Positions 11,985-22,218 of a stretch of 64,000 nt of DNA are shown here, piece by piece. A program made the translations under genes and the position numbers. Each line of letters begins with the position of its first letter. The first letter of the stretch is position 1. The stretch covers positions 195,733,477-195,797,476 of the forward strand of contig NC_090322.1 in assembly GCF_040869045.1 (NCBI RefSeq), in the 5' to 3' direction. The DNA is from Eurosta solidaginis (lineage: Eukaryota; Arthropoda; Insecta; Diptera; Tephritidae). A model generated the notes under the pieces. It saw only the letters and a program-made list of their open reading frames with translations, searched no databases and was not told where the DNA came from.

Positions 11985-13600
11985 GCCTTGATCAAAAAAA
12001 ATTTACCATTTCATAAAAAGGAAGAAAATGCAGAAAGTCAGTCAATTCCACAAATAATAAGTCACGTAGTGAAAACATACCCAAAACAAATAATAAAATA
12101 TCCAAGAAGTTAGAAAATTCATCAACTCAAATATGGCGAAAAACCTATTGGCTATTATATACGGCTTCGACGTTATGGCATGGCATCATTGACTTAAGGG
12201 CCAATTAAACTACCTTAACCGTAACGCCATAGTTGTAACCATACCCATATCCATAACTATCTCCATTGTGATCGATTAATGGTGCCATAACCTTAAACAT
12301 CTGACATGTTCATAAAATCTAGGAAAACGCAAAAAATTTCAAACATAGTCCACAAACATTAAGTCTCTTAGTCAAAACGCATCCAAAACAATACATAAAA
12401 TATACAAAAAGTTAATAATACCTATATGACACTTCATTTTCTTGTATTTTTTCTTGTATTTTATCTTAAATTTTTTGTCACACTCCCTCCTAATACAGCT
12501 TCAATCTGGTGTAAGTGTGTAAACTATATTTCAAAAAACTAACGAAATACAAGGAAAATACAAACTAGTTCATTAAAAACAAACAAGCCAGTTTGTATTT
12601 CGATAGGTTTTTTTGACATTCGGCCGTTTTTCTTTATTTTTTTGTGACACATGAAAATTTTGTTTTTAGTTTGAAAATTTGGTGCATAAAAACACAATTA
12701 AAATCAACTTTTTAGTGAAAAAAGTGAACCATTAGAGACCGAAGTAATTTTCGCGTGTTATTTGCATTGTTTTTATTGTTAAAAGTGTTAATGTAAAATT
12801 AAAATGTAAACCATAAACAATAACATGTCAAACTCACTAATTTTGGTGGAATGGTGGTCTCGCTTTATCATGATAGAAATTGTTTTTGTGTTTTGAAGTT
12901 CGGATAAAGTTTCGTCAGTTTTTTTAGCTTTGAATCCAAGCAAAAATAAATTAGTGTCATATATGCTTAAATTCACCAACTCAAATATTCTTAGGTTATG
13001 GATATGGCCACCAACCAAACCCAATTGGTTGGCTATGATATGGTTATGGCTTTGGCGTTATGGTATGGCACCATTAAGGGCCAATTAATGGTGACTTATA
13101 ACCATAAAACCATAACCAGATAAAAAAGCTGATCGAACCTACCTTATGGAAATCAATGTAATCGATTAATGGTGCCATACCATAACACTAACGCCATAAC
13201 CATACTATAGCCAACCAATTGGTTTCTCGCCATATCCATACCTTAAAATATTTGAGTTACGGATACGTTCTGACTAAGAGACATATTATTTGTGGAATAT
13301 GTTTGTAATTTTTTGCGTTTTCTTCATTTTTATGAAATTTTCACAATTTTTATGTTAAGGCACCATTAATCGATTACATTGGAGATAGTTATGGATATGG
13401 GTATGGTTACGACTATGGCGTTAGAGTTAAGGAAGTTTAATTAGCCCTTTAATCGATTACATTGATTTCCATAAAGTTGGTTCGATCAGCTGTTTTATCT
13501 GGTTATGGATAAGTCACCATTAATTGGCCCTTTATTACGTTAATTTCCGTAAGTGTCGTTGTATGCGCTGTTTTATATGGAAATAGATATGGAAAGTTTG
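11985..13600. repeat. Foldback-type inverted-repeat cluster, family 1
   Basis: Long complementary arms are visible. The outer arm 12180-12390 pairs with 13265-13450; both contain GCGTTTT/AAAACGC, GTCTCTTAGTCA and CATACCCATATCCATAACT or its complement. An inner pair, 12970-13070 and 13158-13258, contains CCAATTGGTTGGCTAT. Copies of one basic unit (ATCGATTAATGGTGCC ... GCCAACCAATTGG) occur at least four times in alternating orientation, and 12000-12110 is a further diverged outer copy. No transposase is seen. It resembles foldback or complex MITE elements. Confidence 0.7.
12600..12960. other. Interior of foldback cluster 1, non-coding
   Basis: AT-rich spacer between the left arms of the palindromic cluster. 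No motif or gene is recognised. Confidence 0.4.
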
Positions 13601-13612
13601 CCACCAGCTAGT

Positions 13613-13770
13613 TACACACACACACCCACCCCAACGCAGAGGTGTTCTACGCGGATGCAATTTTGATCCCCAATCGGTTTGGACCCACCCAGGGTTATTT
13701 TTTTAAATAGCGACCGGAGGTAGCCAACGCAGAAAGGTGTTCTGCGCGTATAACTATGGATCGGGTAGTC
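13613..13770 (+). repeat. Short duplicated motif, AACGCAGA(AA)GGTGTTCT
   Basis: Two copies of an AACGCAGA(aa)GGTGTTCTRCGCG motif lie about 87 bp apart (about 13633 and 13720) after a short (CA)n tract. They probably belong to a short interspersed repeat that cannot be classified here. Confidence 0.35.
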
Positions 13771-14133
13771 GATTTGGGATAATTTTTGATAAAAAATAAG
13801 GTGGTAAACCGTCTTGTAAATCGTTACCGTAAATTCCTGTTATTAGAATTATGTAACTATTTTCAAAATTTTAGACTTAGTAAAAAGTCGACGTTGTCTT
13901 CAAGGATTAAAAAGCACCATTCATCCCATTTATTTTTACTGTTAAAGCTCTTTTACACCAGTCGGTTTCCTAGCCGACTTACTTTACGTTCAACCATATT
14001 ATATAATATTGCTGGTTGAACAACAAGAAATCGACTAGAAAACAGTAAAAAAGACCTCAACTTCTAAATTCTTGTTTTTATTTCTGATATCCTTGATACC
14101 TTGAAAACTTGTGCTTACAAATACCATCGATAC

Positions 14134-14388
14134 CTACAATGAGGATTCGCTTTGCCTTACAAGGTGCACATATAGCTTATATCCCACGGCAATGAACATT
14201 GTGTATAAGACAAATGTGATATCTTCGGCATACACGTCAAAATTACAAATAGAACAGATCCATTGATTTTTAACGGTTGTGGTCTCATCCTGCATCTCTT
14301 CTGGCGGCGGCACGATGACATTTTTCATATATGTAGATGCCTTTAACACAAGCTTATGCATTCCAATAACATTGCCACAATCAACCAA
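14134..14388 (-). CDS. Hypothetical ORF with CxxC motif
   Basis: An 84-residue frame reads VPPPEEMQDETTTVKNQWIC and then SICNFDVYAED, with an isolated C-x-x-C pair. The frame is open further upstream (ILVDCGNVIG). I do not recognise the family. It lies between the two foldback clusters and could be a captured gene fragment, a decayed exon or chance. No promoter or splice structure supports it. Confidence 0.15.
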   Translation of the reverse strand: MVDCGNVIGMHKLVLKASTYMKNVIVPPPEEMQDETTTVKNQWICSICNFDVYAEDITFVLYTMFIAVGYKLYVHLVRQSESSL

Positions 14389-15483
14389 GATGTTGCGTTT
14401 GTATGAAGGAACTTCAGACTTGGCAATTGAAGTTTATTACGCCTTGCCAATTCACATACAAAATTTTGCAAAGCACTGTTATAAACATTCTCTCTATACA
14501 ACAAAAATACTTCCTATCATATTTTGTATCGTATTCGATTGTTATATTGCAGTTTTTAATTGCGAAAAATATTCGAAAATTTACCAACCAGTGGGAAAAA
14601 TAATTTCACTTGCAAAATGTGCCAACACCCTTAACTAAAGCAAATGTCAAATTCTTCTTTTTATGATTTGCTTGCAACAAAATTTGGGAGTTGGCTTCTT
14701 TTCAATATCAGATGGCGTCAGTGTCGTTCATTCTACCGTTCTCCATAAAAATACGTGCAATCTACTCATAATGCATAAAGCGGAAGTCATTGGTGCCGTA
14801 TGTCGTATCGCTGTAGTCGTATCCCTAAAGCCGGAGTCATTGGTGCCGTATGTCGTATCGCTGTATCCGTATCCCTAACGTAATCAGCTGTTTATCGTTA
14901 CGACGGTAAACCAAAACCCAATTGGTTGGCTACGATACGGTTACGATCTTAGCGGCACCAATAATCGATTGCATTGATTTTCATAAGTTTGGTCGAATCA
15001 GCTGTTAAAAGGTTACCGATACGGTTACCGATAAAGCACCAATGTCTCCAGCTTAACGTAATCAGCTGCTTATCGTTACGGCGGTAAACCAAAAACCAAT
15101 TGGTTGGCTTGGTACGGTTACGACCTTAGCGGCACCAATAATCAATTGCATTGATTCCCATAAGGTTGGTCGAATCAGCTGTTATAAGGTTACCGATACG
15201 GTTACCGATAAAGCACCAATGTCTGCAGCTTAAGGTTGTGTTAAACTCATCTATATGAAAAACTGCGTATGTGTCGGGGCTTTTACTATCAATCGCCGAA
15301 GATGGCCGGATATATACGTCGCCATATTGAACATCCTGGTAAAACGCTGCCAAAACGCGAAAAAGCAGCCATCTTGAACATCCTGTCAGGAAGTTGACGG
15401 ATAAGATATCAAACTCTTTCTGTCCACAATGACAATGATTGCAAAACTACGTGAGCACCCTTTTGGGAAGTTATAAAAAGAAG

Positions 15484-15843
15484 CAGTCACGCAATCCATC
15501 GTAGACTGTTTTTTCGGGAAAGTTACGAAATTGCTATCATGCAATTCGACCGTTTTTCCGAACGTCTCCGAAAGTAATCAGCCCAATCACGCAATCCATC
15601 GTAGACTGTTAAGTAAATTCGAAATTCGTACAGCGGCATCACTGAATTCACTCGGAACGTAAACTTTTGACGTTTATTTGAAATTTCTACGACAACTTCT
15701 TGCCAACACAGAAAATTTAAGAAACGCAAAAAATATTTAAAACAAACAGCCCAATCACGCAATCCATCGTAGCAATGTTATGAATTCGAATGTTACGAAT
15801 CCCGAAAAAAAACTGTCTACGATGGATTGCGTGATTGGGCTAA
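15484..15843. mobile_element. MITE with CACGCAATCCATCGTAGAC termini
   Basis: The left end (CACGCAATCCATCGTAGACT, then TTTTTTCGGG) is mirrored at the right end (GTCTACGATGGATTGCGTG at about 15816-15834). The same motif recurs inside at about 15587 and 15754, so the element has internal copies of its terminus. It is about 360 bp, with no coding frame, and is nested within the family 2 foldback. Confidence 0.72.
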
Positions 15844-16789
15844 CTGTTAAAGCAGGGCTGATGTCATACCATCCGTTGCACTAAAATATACACAGGTTTA
15901 ATCTTTGCTTTAAATTTTTCCGATTGCATAAATTTTTTTGCGTGTATTATGTTGTTTTGACTTAACAATCCGCCGTGCAATCCATGCATTCCGTGCACCG
16001 AGCTCTTCTAAAAAAGTCGAGACAAGTAAAACTTGGTTTGACTTCTGTACCAATAATACGCAGGCGGAAACGAAAAATCATCCTTGTTACTTCCGTCAGG
16101 AGATATTTGTGAATAACTGTTGCCATTTTTTAAGTGGTTGTTGTATTTTTAGTGATTTGCCGGGTTGCTTCGCTTTGACAGCACGAAAAGTTCGGACTTA
16201 TATCCTGCTGCACAAAGATGGTGAAATATAAAGCAGGGCTAAAGCTAAGATATTTTTAAACCCTTTACAAGGAGTTTTATAGCGCTTTCAAAGTGTGAAA
16301 GCGAAGTTTATTTAAATACGCCGTGAGTGCACACTAAAGCTAATGACACATTGAGCTGCACTGCACCAAGCGGCAAAATATTTTTTGCATGTATCCTTAT
16401 AGAGCAATTCACAGCAGCAGCACTGCGCGACGCGGCTATGAGCGGCAATGTTGATCAAACAGGAGAGACAGTGTTTGTTTGCTTATTAATCACGTGTTTT
16501 TTTGCGTTTACATTTAAATTATTTTTAAATTTTGAATGTTTAACGGTTTGTCCGTGGCATCCGCTTCTGCCGGATGTTGGTTTAATTTGAATTATAGCGT
16601 TTTGAGTCGGCTCTGCGCTTTGTCAGTTTTTTTTTTTTAGGCATGATAGGATTTTTTTTTTGGTTATTGCGCAGGACAGCAAGGTTGGTAAGAACCCCGC
16701 CCAGCCGACATGACTAGCCACAGTGCTCCACGATATCATGCCGACTGCCTTCCTTGCTGCTCCACCAAAGATGCGTTACCATAACAACG

Positions 16790-17515
16790 ACGCCTTGCGT
16801 AGTGCTGCCAAAGAGGATAAATATAATAAGAGCCACCAGTCTGCTGCGAGTGGCGAGTAACTCGCTGGAAATTAAAAAAAATTGATGCCTAATGTTTTCT
16901 AAGAGCGACATTTTTAATTGTCTCGCATTTGTCCATGCCGTGTAGGCACCTTATGCAAATTTCATTTCTGGAAAGAGAATTAATTAATTAGTTAAATACA
17001 GTCGGAAAAATAAACACAAATACCCCACAAAAATGTATAAAGACATTTATGCACATCTTGCCAAAAAAAAGAACCTGCGATTACTCTAACCAAAGAGGAT
17101 AAATACAAAAAGAGCCGTCAATCGTTATTTTTTTGGCATTTACTCGATGTATACTGAGAGGTAGTCGCTACTTTTTTTTTTTGGACGAGATGTTTATAAA
17201 TGTCTTCTATACATTTTCGTGGGGTATTTGTGTTTATTTCTCGGCTGTATTTAATTAATTTATTGAATTCTCTTTCCAAAAATCACAGTTGCACAAGGGG
17301 CCTACACGGCATGGATAAATGCGAGACAATTAAAAATGTCCCTCTCAGAAAACATTCGGCATCAATTTTTTCAATTTCCAGCGAGATACTCGCCACAAAA
17401 TAACGAGTGACGGCTCTTATTGTATTTATCCTCTTTGCTCTAACCAAAAACATTATGCAAATGTCTACAAAGTAACGAATGAAGTCTCTTATTATATGTA
17501 TCCCCTTTGGTGCTG
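16790..17515. repeat. Large hairpin: about 240-bp arms, about 150-bp loop
   Basis: Positions 16806-17048 are complementary to 17190-17447. Both contain GAGGATAAATA, ATTTTTAATTGTCTCGCATT-like sequence, a GTGTAGGC block and a CCCCACRAAAATGTAT block. The GAGGATAAATAcAA-AAGAGCC motif recurs at about 17095 and, inverted, at about 17490, so subrepeats flank the arms. The structure would fold into a long stem. It lies within the foldback element and lacks coding capacity. Confidence 0.75.
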
Positions 17516-18077
17516 CTAGCGCTATATGTAACTTGCATACATGCAAAGATAATTTTGCCACGTAGGGTAGTGCCGCTTCGTATGTTCTTAGCTTTAATTT
17601 AATCTCAACTTCTTGCCTCGCTTTGCATCCCACCAACTTTGTATAGCTAGATATATTTGTGCCCATATATGAACTCATATGTTCTATGTAAACGGCAAAA
17701 TACAAACCTATATACATATATGTATGCCCATTACCCACGAAATAAATGTGCGGCAAAATTTTTGTTGGATAAATCGTACTGCGATACAACTCCTCTTTTA
17801 GCTGGAGACATTGGTGCTTTATCGGTAACCGTATCGGTAACCTTATAACAGCTGATTCGACCAATCTTATGAGAATCAATGCAATCGATTATTGGTGCCG
17901 CTAAGGTCGTAACCGTATCGTAGCCAACCAATTGGGTTTTGGTTACCGTCGTAACGATAAACAGCTAATTACGTTAGGGATACGGATACAGCGATACGAC
18001 ATACGGCACCAATGACTCCGGCTTTTCTCATATCTACTCAGTACTCAATGCAAGGATCGACTACAAACTTTCTTGGT

Positions 18078-18092
18078 ATCGAACCAAAAGTA
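18078..18092. promoter_or_regulatory. DRE-like motif (TATCGATA)
   Basis: AGTATCGATACC contains the palindrome TATCGATA, the DREF-binding element of many fly housekeeping promoters. About 65 nt downstream is a short frame beginning ATGGCCGTTATTAAAG. No exon of a recognised gene follows, so promoter function is only possible. Confidence 0.3.
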
Positions 18093-18139
18093 TCGATACC
18101 CGCCTGTAGTTACTAGTATCGTTTCATCCCTATTCTGAC

Positions 18140-19180
18140 TTTGCCGCCATGGCCGTTATTAAAGTGAAAATTTCTTTAGCGGTAGTGAATACAAAATTTT
18201 GGAGCAAAACATTAAAAAGTTTTACTCAGTGGTTAGTGATTTAATTAAATATAAACTCAACGATTTCGAAAAATAAAGAATTCGCGAACCACCTACAAAT
18301 CGCAAAGTATTAGAAAAAAGTTTAGTTTACGCTTATTACTTGAATTCATCAACGAACAAGTATACTTGTCATAAATTCTAGCCAAATTCATGGTACCTAT
18401 TTATCGAGTTAGTACTGAAAATGTAGCCAATTAAATGTACGAGTTAGAACGCATAAACTTTGTAAGTATGTAATGGCTTTTTAAAAATCTTAAGCGTATT
18501 AACTGCATGATTCAGCGCATAATTTCTTTTGAATGAAACATATATTTTACTTCTATTTAATACTAGGTTTTTCTTAATGTGGTATCTAAAGAAAATTCTT
18601 TTAGAGCTTTCTTAGTTTTACCGCCTTATTCTAGTGAGCTCACAACGTTAGACAGATTTTTTAGAATAGTAGCTTTTGCTCTGTTGTGCTTTCTAATGCA
18701 GTCTTTTTACATCAAGAAGCTTGTCGTTAAGTACAGGGTGGCGACGAATAACTTACACTTTTTTAAAGTGATATCCTGCTAACAGTAGCAGGCATAACCA
18801 AACTATTTTGTTTAGCATTGATTTGCGTGTCGTTAGTGTTTTCACAAAAGCAGTTAATTAATGCATTCCGTGTAGAAGGTCTGAGAATCAGTAAGATTTT
18901 ATAAAGCCAATTCAACAACTAAATTCATTGTTTTGTTTTTGGATGAATCTCTGTCCATATCCTCGATTCCAAATCCAGTGGATAACTGCATATGTGGTTA
19001 AATGGTCGAATAATGAGGAACATAAGACAACTTCAGATGCAACAATGTTTATGGAGGATGTGGAACGAAATTATCGGCCTAGTCGTGCGTGTTGGCAGTA
19101 CAGTTTTCACGAAGCATTCGAAAATCATCAGTGAGTGCCGCTTAACCACTTAAGTCATTGTAACAAGTCACGCCAGATTT
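18140..19180. other. No gene recognised
   Basis: The stretch is AT-rich with short unsupported frames, one of 68 residues at 18928-19134. No motif, splice pattern or repeat that I can name is present. Confidence 0.35.
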
Positions 19181-19187
19181 CCATGTT

Positions 19188-20219
19188 TCGCGATATCTGA
19201 CGCCAATTCGGAGCACTAAGGGAGGACGATTCTTCCTCCATCTGCCTCTCCCAACTCAGTGGAGGTGGCCCCTTCCTCTACTTTCAAACTGCGGTGTCGA
19301 CCAAAATTTTTTCGCGGCCAAAGCGTCCTCGTTTATTTCATTTCATTTCATTTTCTACTCACGTGAGTAAAATACAACATGAACTGAATAACCTGTATAA
19401 ATGGTTGTGCGGAAATAGACTGAAACTTAATATAAATAAAACGAAATTTATGATAATAACAAGGAGGAACGTTAATGAGGATATAATTGGTTTAAAAATA
19501 AATGATGAAAGCATACAAAAAGTTGACAGTATAAAATATTTGGGAATTATAATTGATAACAAACTCAAGTTTGAAGAACATATAAACTACACAGTCCAGA
19601 AAGTTGCGAAAAAAATTGGGGTTATGCAGAGAACATCCAAATATATTCAAAAAAAGTACAAAATAATTATATATAAGTCCATTATAGAACCGCACTTTGT
19701 AAACTGCCCATCTATTCTATTCATTGTGTCAGACAAAGAAATAGATAAACTTCAAAAGATGCAAAACAGATGTATGAGATTTATTCTTAAAAAACCTAGA
19801 GATACTCGTACGGCTGATATGCTGAGAAGTTTGAACTGGTTAAGTGTAAAGCAAAAGATTTTTTTTCACGCTATGAAGTTTATATTTAATATTAAAAGTG
19901 AAAATGTACCTGAATATCTAAGTAAAAACGTAGTATTAGTTAAGCAAACACATAACATTAATACAAGGAATAAACACAATTTCAAACTGCCTTTATTCAG
20001 AACTGAAATAGATCAGCAAAATATTTTTTATAAAGGTCTAAAAAGTTTCAATGAACTGCCTATAGATATAAAAAGTTGTAATGAAATCGGGGCTTTTAAA
20101 GCAAAACTTTATGAATATTGTAAAACCTTAGCAATAAGATAGTAAATTGTAATATAATTTAATTTATGAATTAGGCTTTTTTGCCGTAATAAATAAATGA
20201 AATGAAATGAAATGAAATT
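19188..20219 (+). mobile_element. 5'-truncated CR1/Jockey-like LINE with (AAATG)n tail
   Basis: The element holds the last part of ORF2 (19294-20142), a short 3' UTR and a terminal run of AAATGAAATG repeats ending near 20217. A related copy inserted in the gypsy element at 62889-63597 aligns through the same protein blocks. The sequence 19188-19310 before the frame is a distinct repeat that is common before truncated LINE ends; I could not classify it. Confidence 0.78.
19294..20142 (+). CDS. LINE ORF2 C-terminus, uninterrupted
   Basis: This 282-residue frame covers the end of the RT palm and the thumb. From residue 33 it reads YKWLCGNRLKLNINKTKFMI, then DSIKYLGIIIDNKL (the conserved Y-L-G-I-x-x-D block) and the C-terminal tail FYKGLKSFNELP. 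The catalytic YADD lies upstream and is absent, so it cannot act as a polymerase. The lack of stops over 850 nt suggests a recent insertion. The true start is not defined because the element is 5' truncated. Confidence 0.8.
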   Translation: MSTKIFSRPKRPRLFHFISFSTHVSKIQHELNNLYKWLCGNRLKLNINKTKFMIITRRNVNEDIIGLKINDESIQKVDSIKYLGIIIDNKLKFEEHINYTVQKVAKKIGVMQRTSKYIQKKYKIIIYKSIIEPHFVNCPSILFIVSDKEIDKLQKMQNRCMRFILKKPRDTRTADMLRSLNWLSVKQKIFFHAMKFIFNIKSENVPEYLSKNVVLVKQTHNINTRNKHNFKLPLFRTEIDQQNIFYKGLKSFNELPIDIKSCNEIGAFKAKLYEYCKTLAIR

Positions 20220-20612
20220 TACGGCATTACCTACTTGTTTTGCTTCTTTATCTATCAATATCAATATCATCAGCACAACGAGCAAGTAATTGTACGTTCT
20301 TAAAATAGATTGCACCATTACGGTTTAGTTTTACTGCTAGAATTTTCTTCTCCAAGAGAGTCTGACGCCTTGTTTGTTTTTAAATGGCTCGGAAAGCCAA
20401 CTCGCACTAGCGGAGAAGGAAAATGTTTAATGATTAAACTAAAATATAAATAAAAATCTTTCACAGTTTTAATAAAACTTTTGTAACAATTATTAGTCGC
20501 CACGCTGTATGGACTAAAGTTCTGCAAACACAAAATAAAGGTAAAAATAATGATTGACAAGCGTTGTCAGTTTATTAGAATAGGGGGTAGGATGCTAAAC
20601 TTTAAGTTTTCT

Positions 20613-20613
20613 T

Positions 20614-20642
<29 letters not shown>
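20613..20642. repeat. (TA)n microsatellite
   Basis: A run of about 14 TA units lies in AT-rich intergenic sequence. Confidence 0.9.
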
Positions 20643-20644
<2 letters not shown>

Positions 20645-20646
<2 letters not shown>

Positions 20647-21447
20647 ATATAAATGTTTCTATTATATATTATAAGTAAGTACATTAAGTTTTTAATGCAC
20701 GATAGCCGTTGTATTACAACAAACGATTAAAAAGCTTTCATTAAAATTAAAAAGAAATACTAATGTGTACAGAGAAACAAAAGTCGCTATTGCAATTGGT
20801 AGTAATAGCAACCAATGCCTTTAGTCATCAGAAAAATTATTAAGTGCCTTTAAACATTTAAAATATTTTTTATTGAAGAATTTGCGTTAGCAAGCTCTTT
20901 GAAAACTATTGGAATACATGAAGTCCCTGGAACTCAATGATTTAAAACTAAATTGCAGTACTACCTGGTTCGGCTTGATTTTGCACATTTTTTTTTCCAA
21001 ATGAACTTTAAATTTTTCCATTACTTTTATAATTCCATTAAAAAATAAAAATAGAAAATACCGTTGCGTTTCCTCGTAAAGCAGTTATAAACAAAATTGA
21101 TTACGCATTCAATTTCTTCGACGAAGATTTGGTAAGCATTTATTTTACTGCAACCATAAAATAAAATTGTTTGCCAAACGGGTATATCTAGAAAAAGAAA
21201 TTTAATTTTGTTTAACTAGTTTATAGGCAATTAAGAGTTTTTCTGTTTCTATAAGTTGATCAAATTAACCATAATTTGTTTGTCATTTGCGATTGAGAAA
21301 TTTGATACCTTAAATGATCATTACAACTCATATTGCGATATTAAATAAGAGGCTATCAGCGCAAAAGCGGTGTAACCGACATTTCTTAATTAAGTTACGA
21401 TTGCTGCAAAATACTTCCTTACATTATGACCATTTAATACAATAGTG
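20645..21447. other. AT-rich intergenic region
   Basis: No frame, RNA gene or repeat that I can name lies between the LINE copy and the short retroposon copy A. Confidence 0.4.
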
Positions 21448-21826
21448 CTCCCCCAGCGGGTTAGAGGGTCAGAATATACCCGCGGTAGGTATGATATGTA
21501 AGAGGCGACTAAAATACCAGATTCAAGAGGCTGTGTAGCGCAACCCTTCAGGTTGCCAGCGCAATATACAGCTTCTCCAAACCCAATTGTCAACCTCACC
21601 TATCCGCGGCGAATCCTGTTTCATGGAACTTGGGGGTGGGGAGGGAGGGATGGCCTGAAGGTTTAATGTGGCCATATAAATCGTTCCCGAGATGGCCGGG
21701 CTAGCACCTTAATGGTGCTGTGTTACCGGAGCGTAGCGGATCTGTATCCGGCAAAAGACCATCACATCGATAACTCTCCCCAAAGCCTTCGGGGAGCAAC
21801 ATTATCGCTACAACAACAACAAGAAC
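21448..21826 (+). mobile_element. Short (CAA)n-tailed retroposon, copy A
   Basis: The SINE-like unit runs from CCAGCGGGTTAG through GGTATG...AAGAGGCGACTAA and CCTTCGGGGAGC to a CAACAACAAC tail. A 12-bp direct repeat AATACAATAGTG flanks it exactly (21436-21447 and 21827-21838), which indicates target-primed retroposition. About 40 bp present in copies B and F (ACAGACGAGGCTCTGGCG region) are missing here. Confidence 0.85.
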
Positions 21827-22218
21827 AATACAATAGTGAAACAAGCTCCGTCTTTATATCCATATATATAACGCGCTAAAAGTATTATCTTTCCAAAGGC
21901 GAGGAGGGGGAATAAATAGTAGACAAATGGTTTAATGGTGAAAAAAGTGGTCTACGTTTGTGTGTTTTAAGTCTGAGTTTTTACCACGTCAACGCTGATA
22001 GCCTCACATATGCATACAGTAATAACGACGTAAAAATAAAAGCTAATTGTTAAACACTAAATTATAAATAATGTTAGCTAAAGAAATTAAAATTACGTAG
22101 ATAAATTATTGCTCGGTGACTAAATTGAGAAAAAGCTTTCCAAAAAAAAAAAAACAAAAAACACTTAAAAAAAAATGCGATAACACTAAAGACTTACGCA
22201 AACATTTATATACAATAT

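Larger units (their letters stand above)
14823..18030. mobile_element. Foldback-type composite element, family 2 (about 220-bp inverted arms)
   Basis: The left arm 14823-15052 (starting GCCGGAGTCATTGGTGCCGT) is the reverse complement of the right arm 17806-18030, which ends ACTCCGGC. Both carry CCAATTGGTTGGCTACGATA-like sequence, CAGCTGTT and two GGTTACCGATACGG-type blocks. A direct partial duplicate of the left arm follows at 15053-15240, and the first 48 bp are also duplicated at 14780-14822. The interior holds a MITE and a hairpin element. No transposase is detectable. The arms share their order of motifs with cluster 1 at 12-13.6 kb. Confidence 0.75.

Noticed and set aside
14134..14388. 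CxxC-bearing ORF considered as a mitochondrial ribosomal protein fragment
   Set aside because: The remaining residues do not support that family, so it was kept only as a low-confidence hypothetical.
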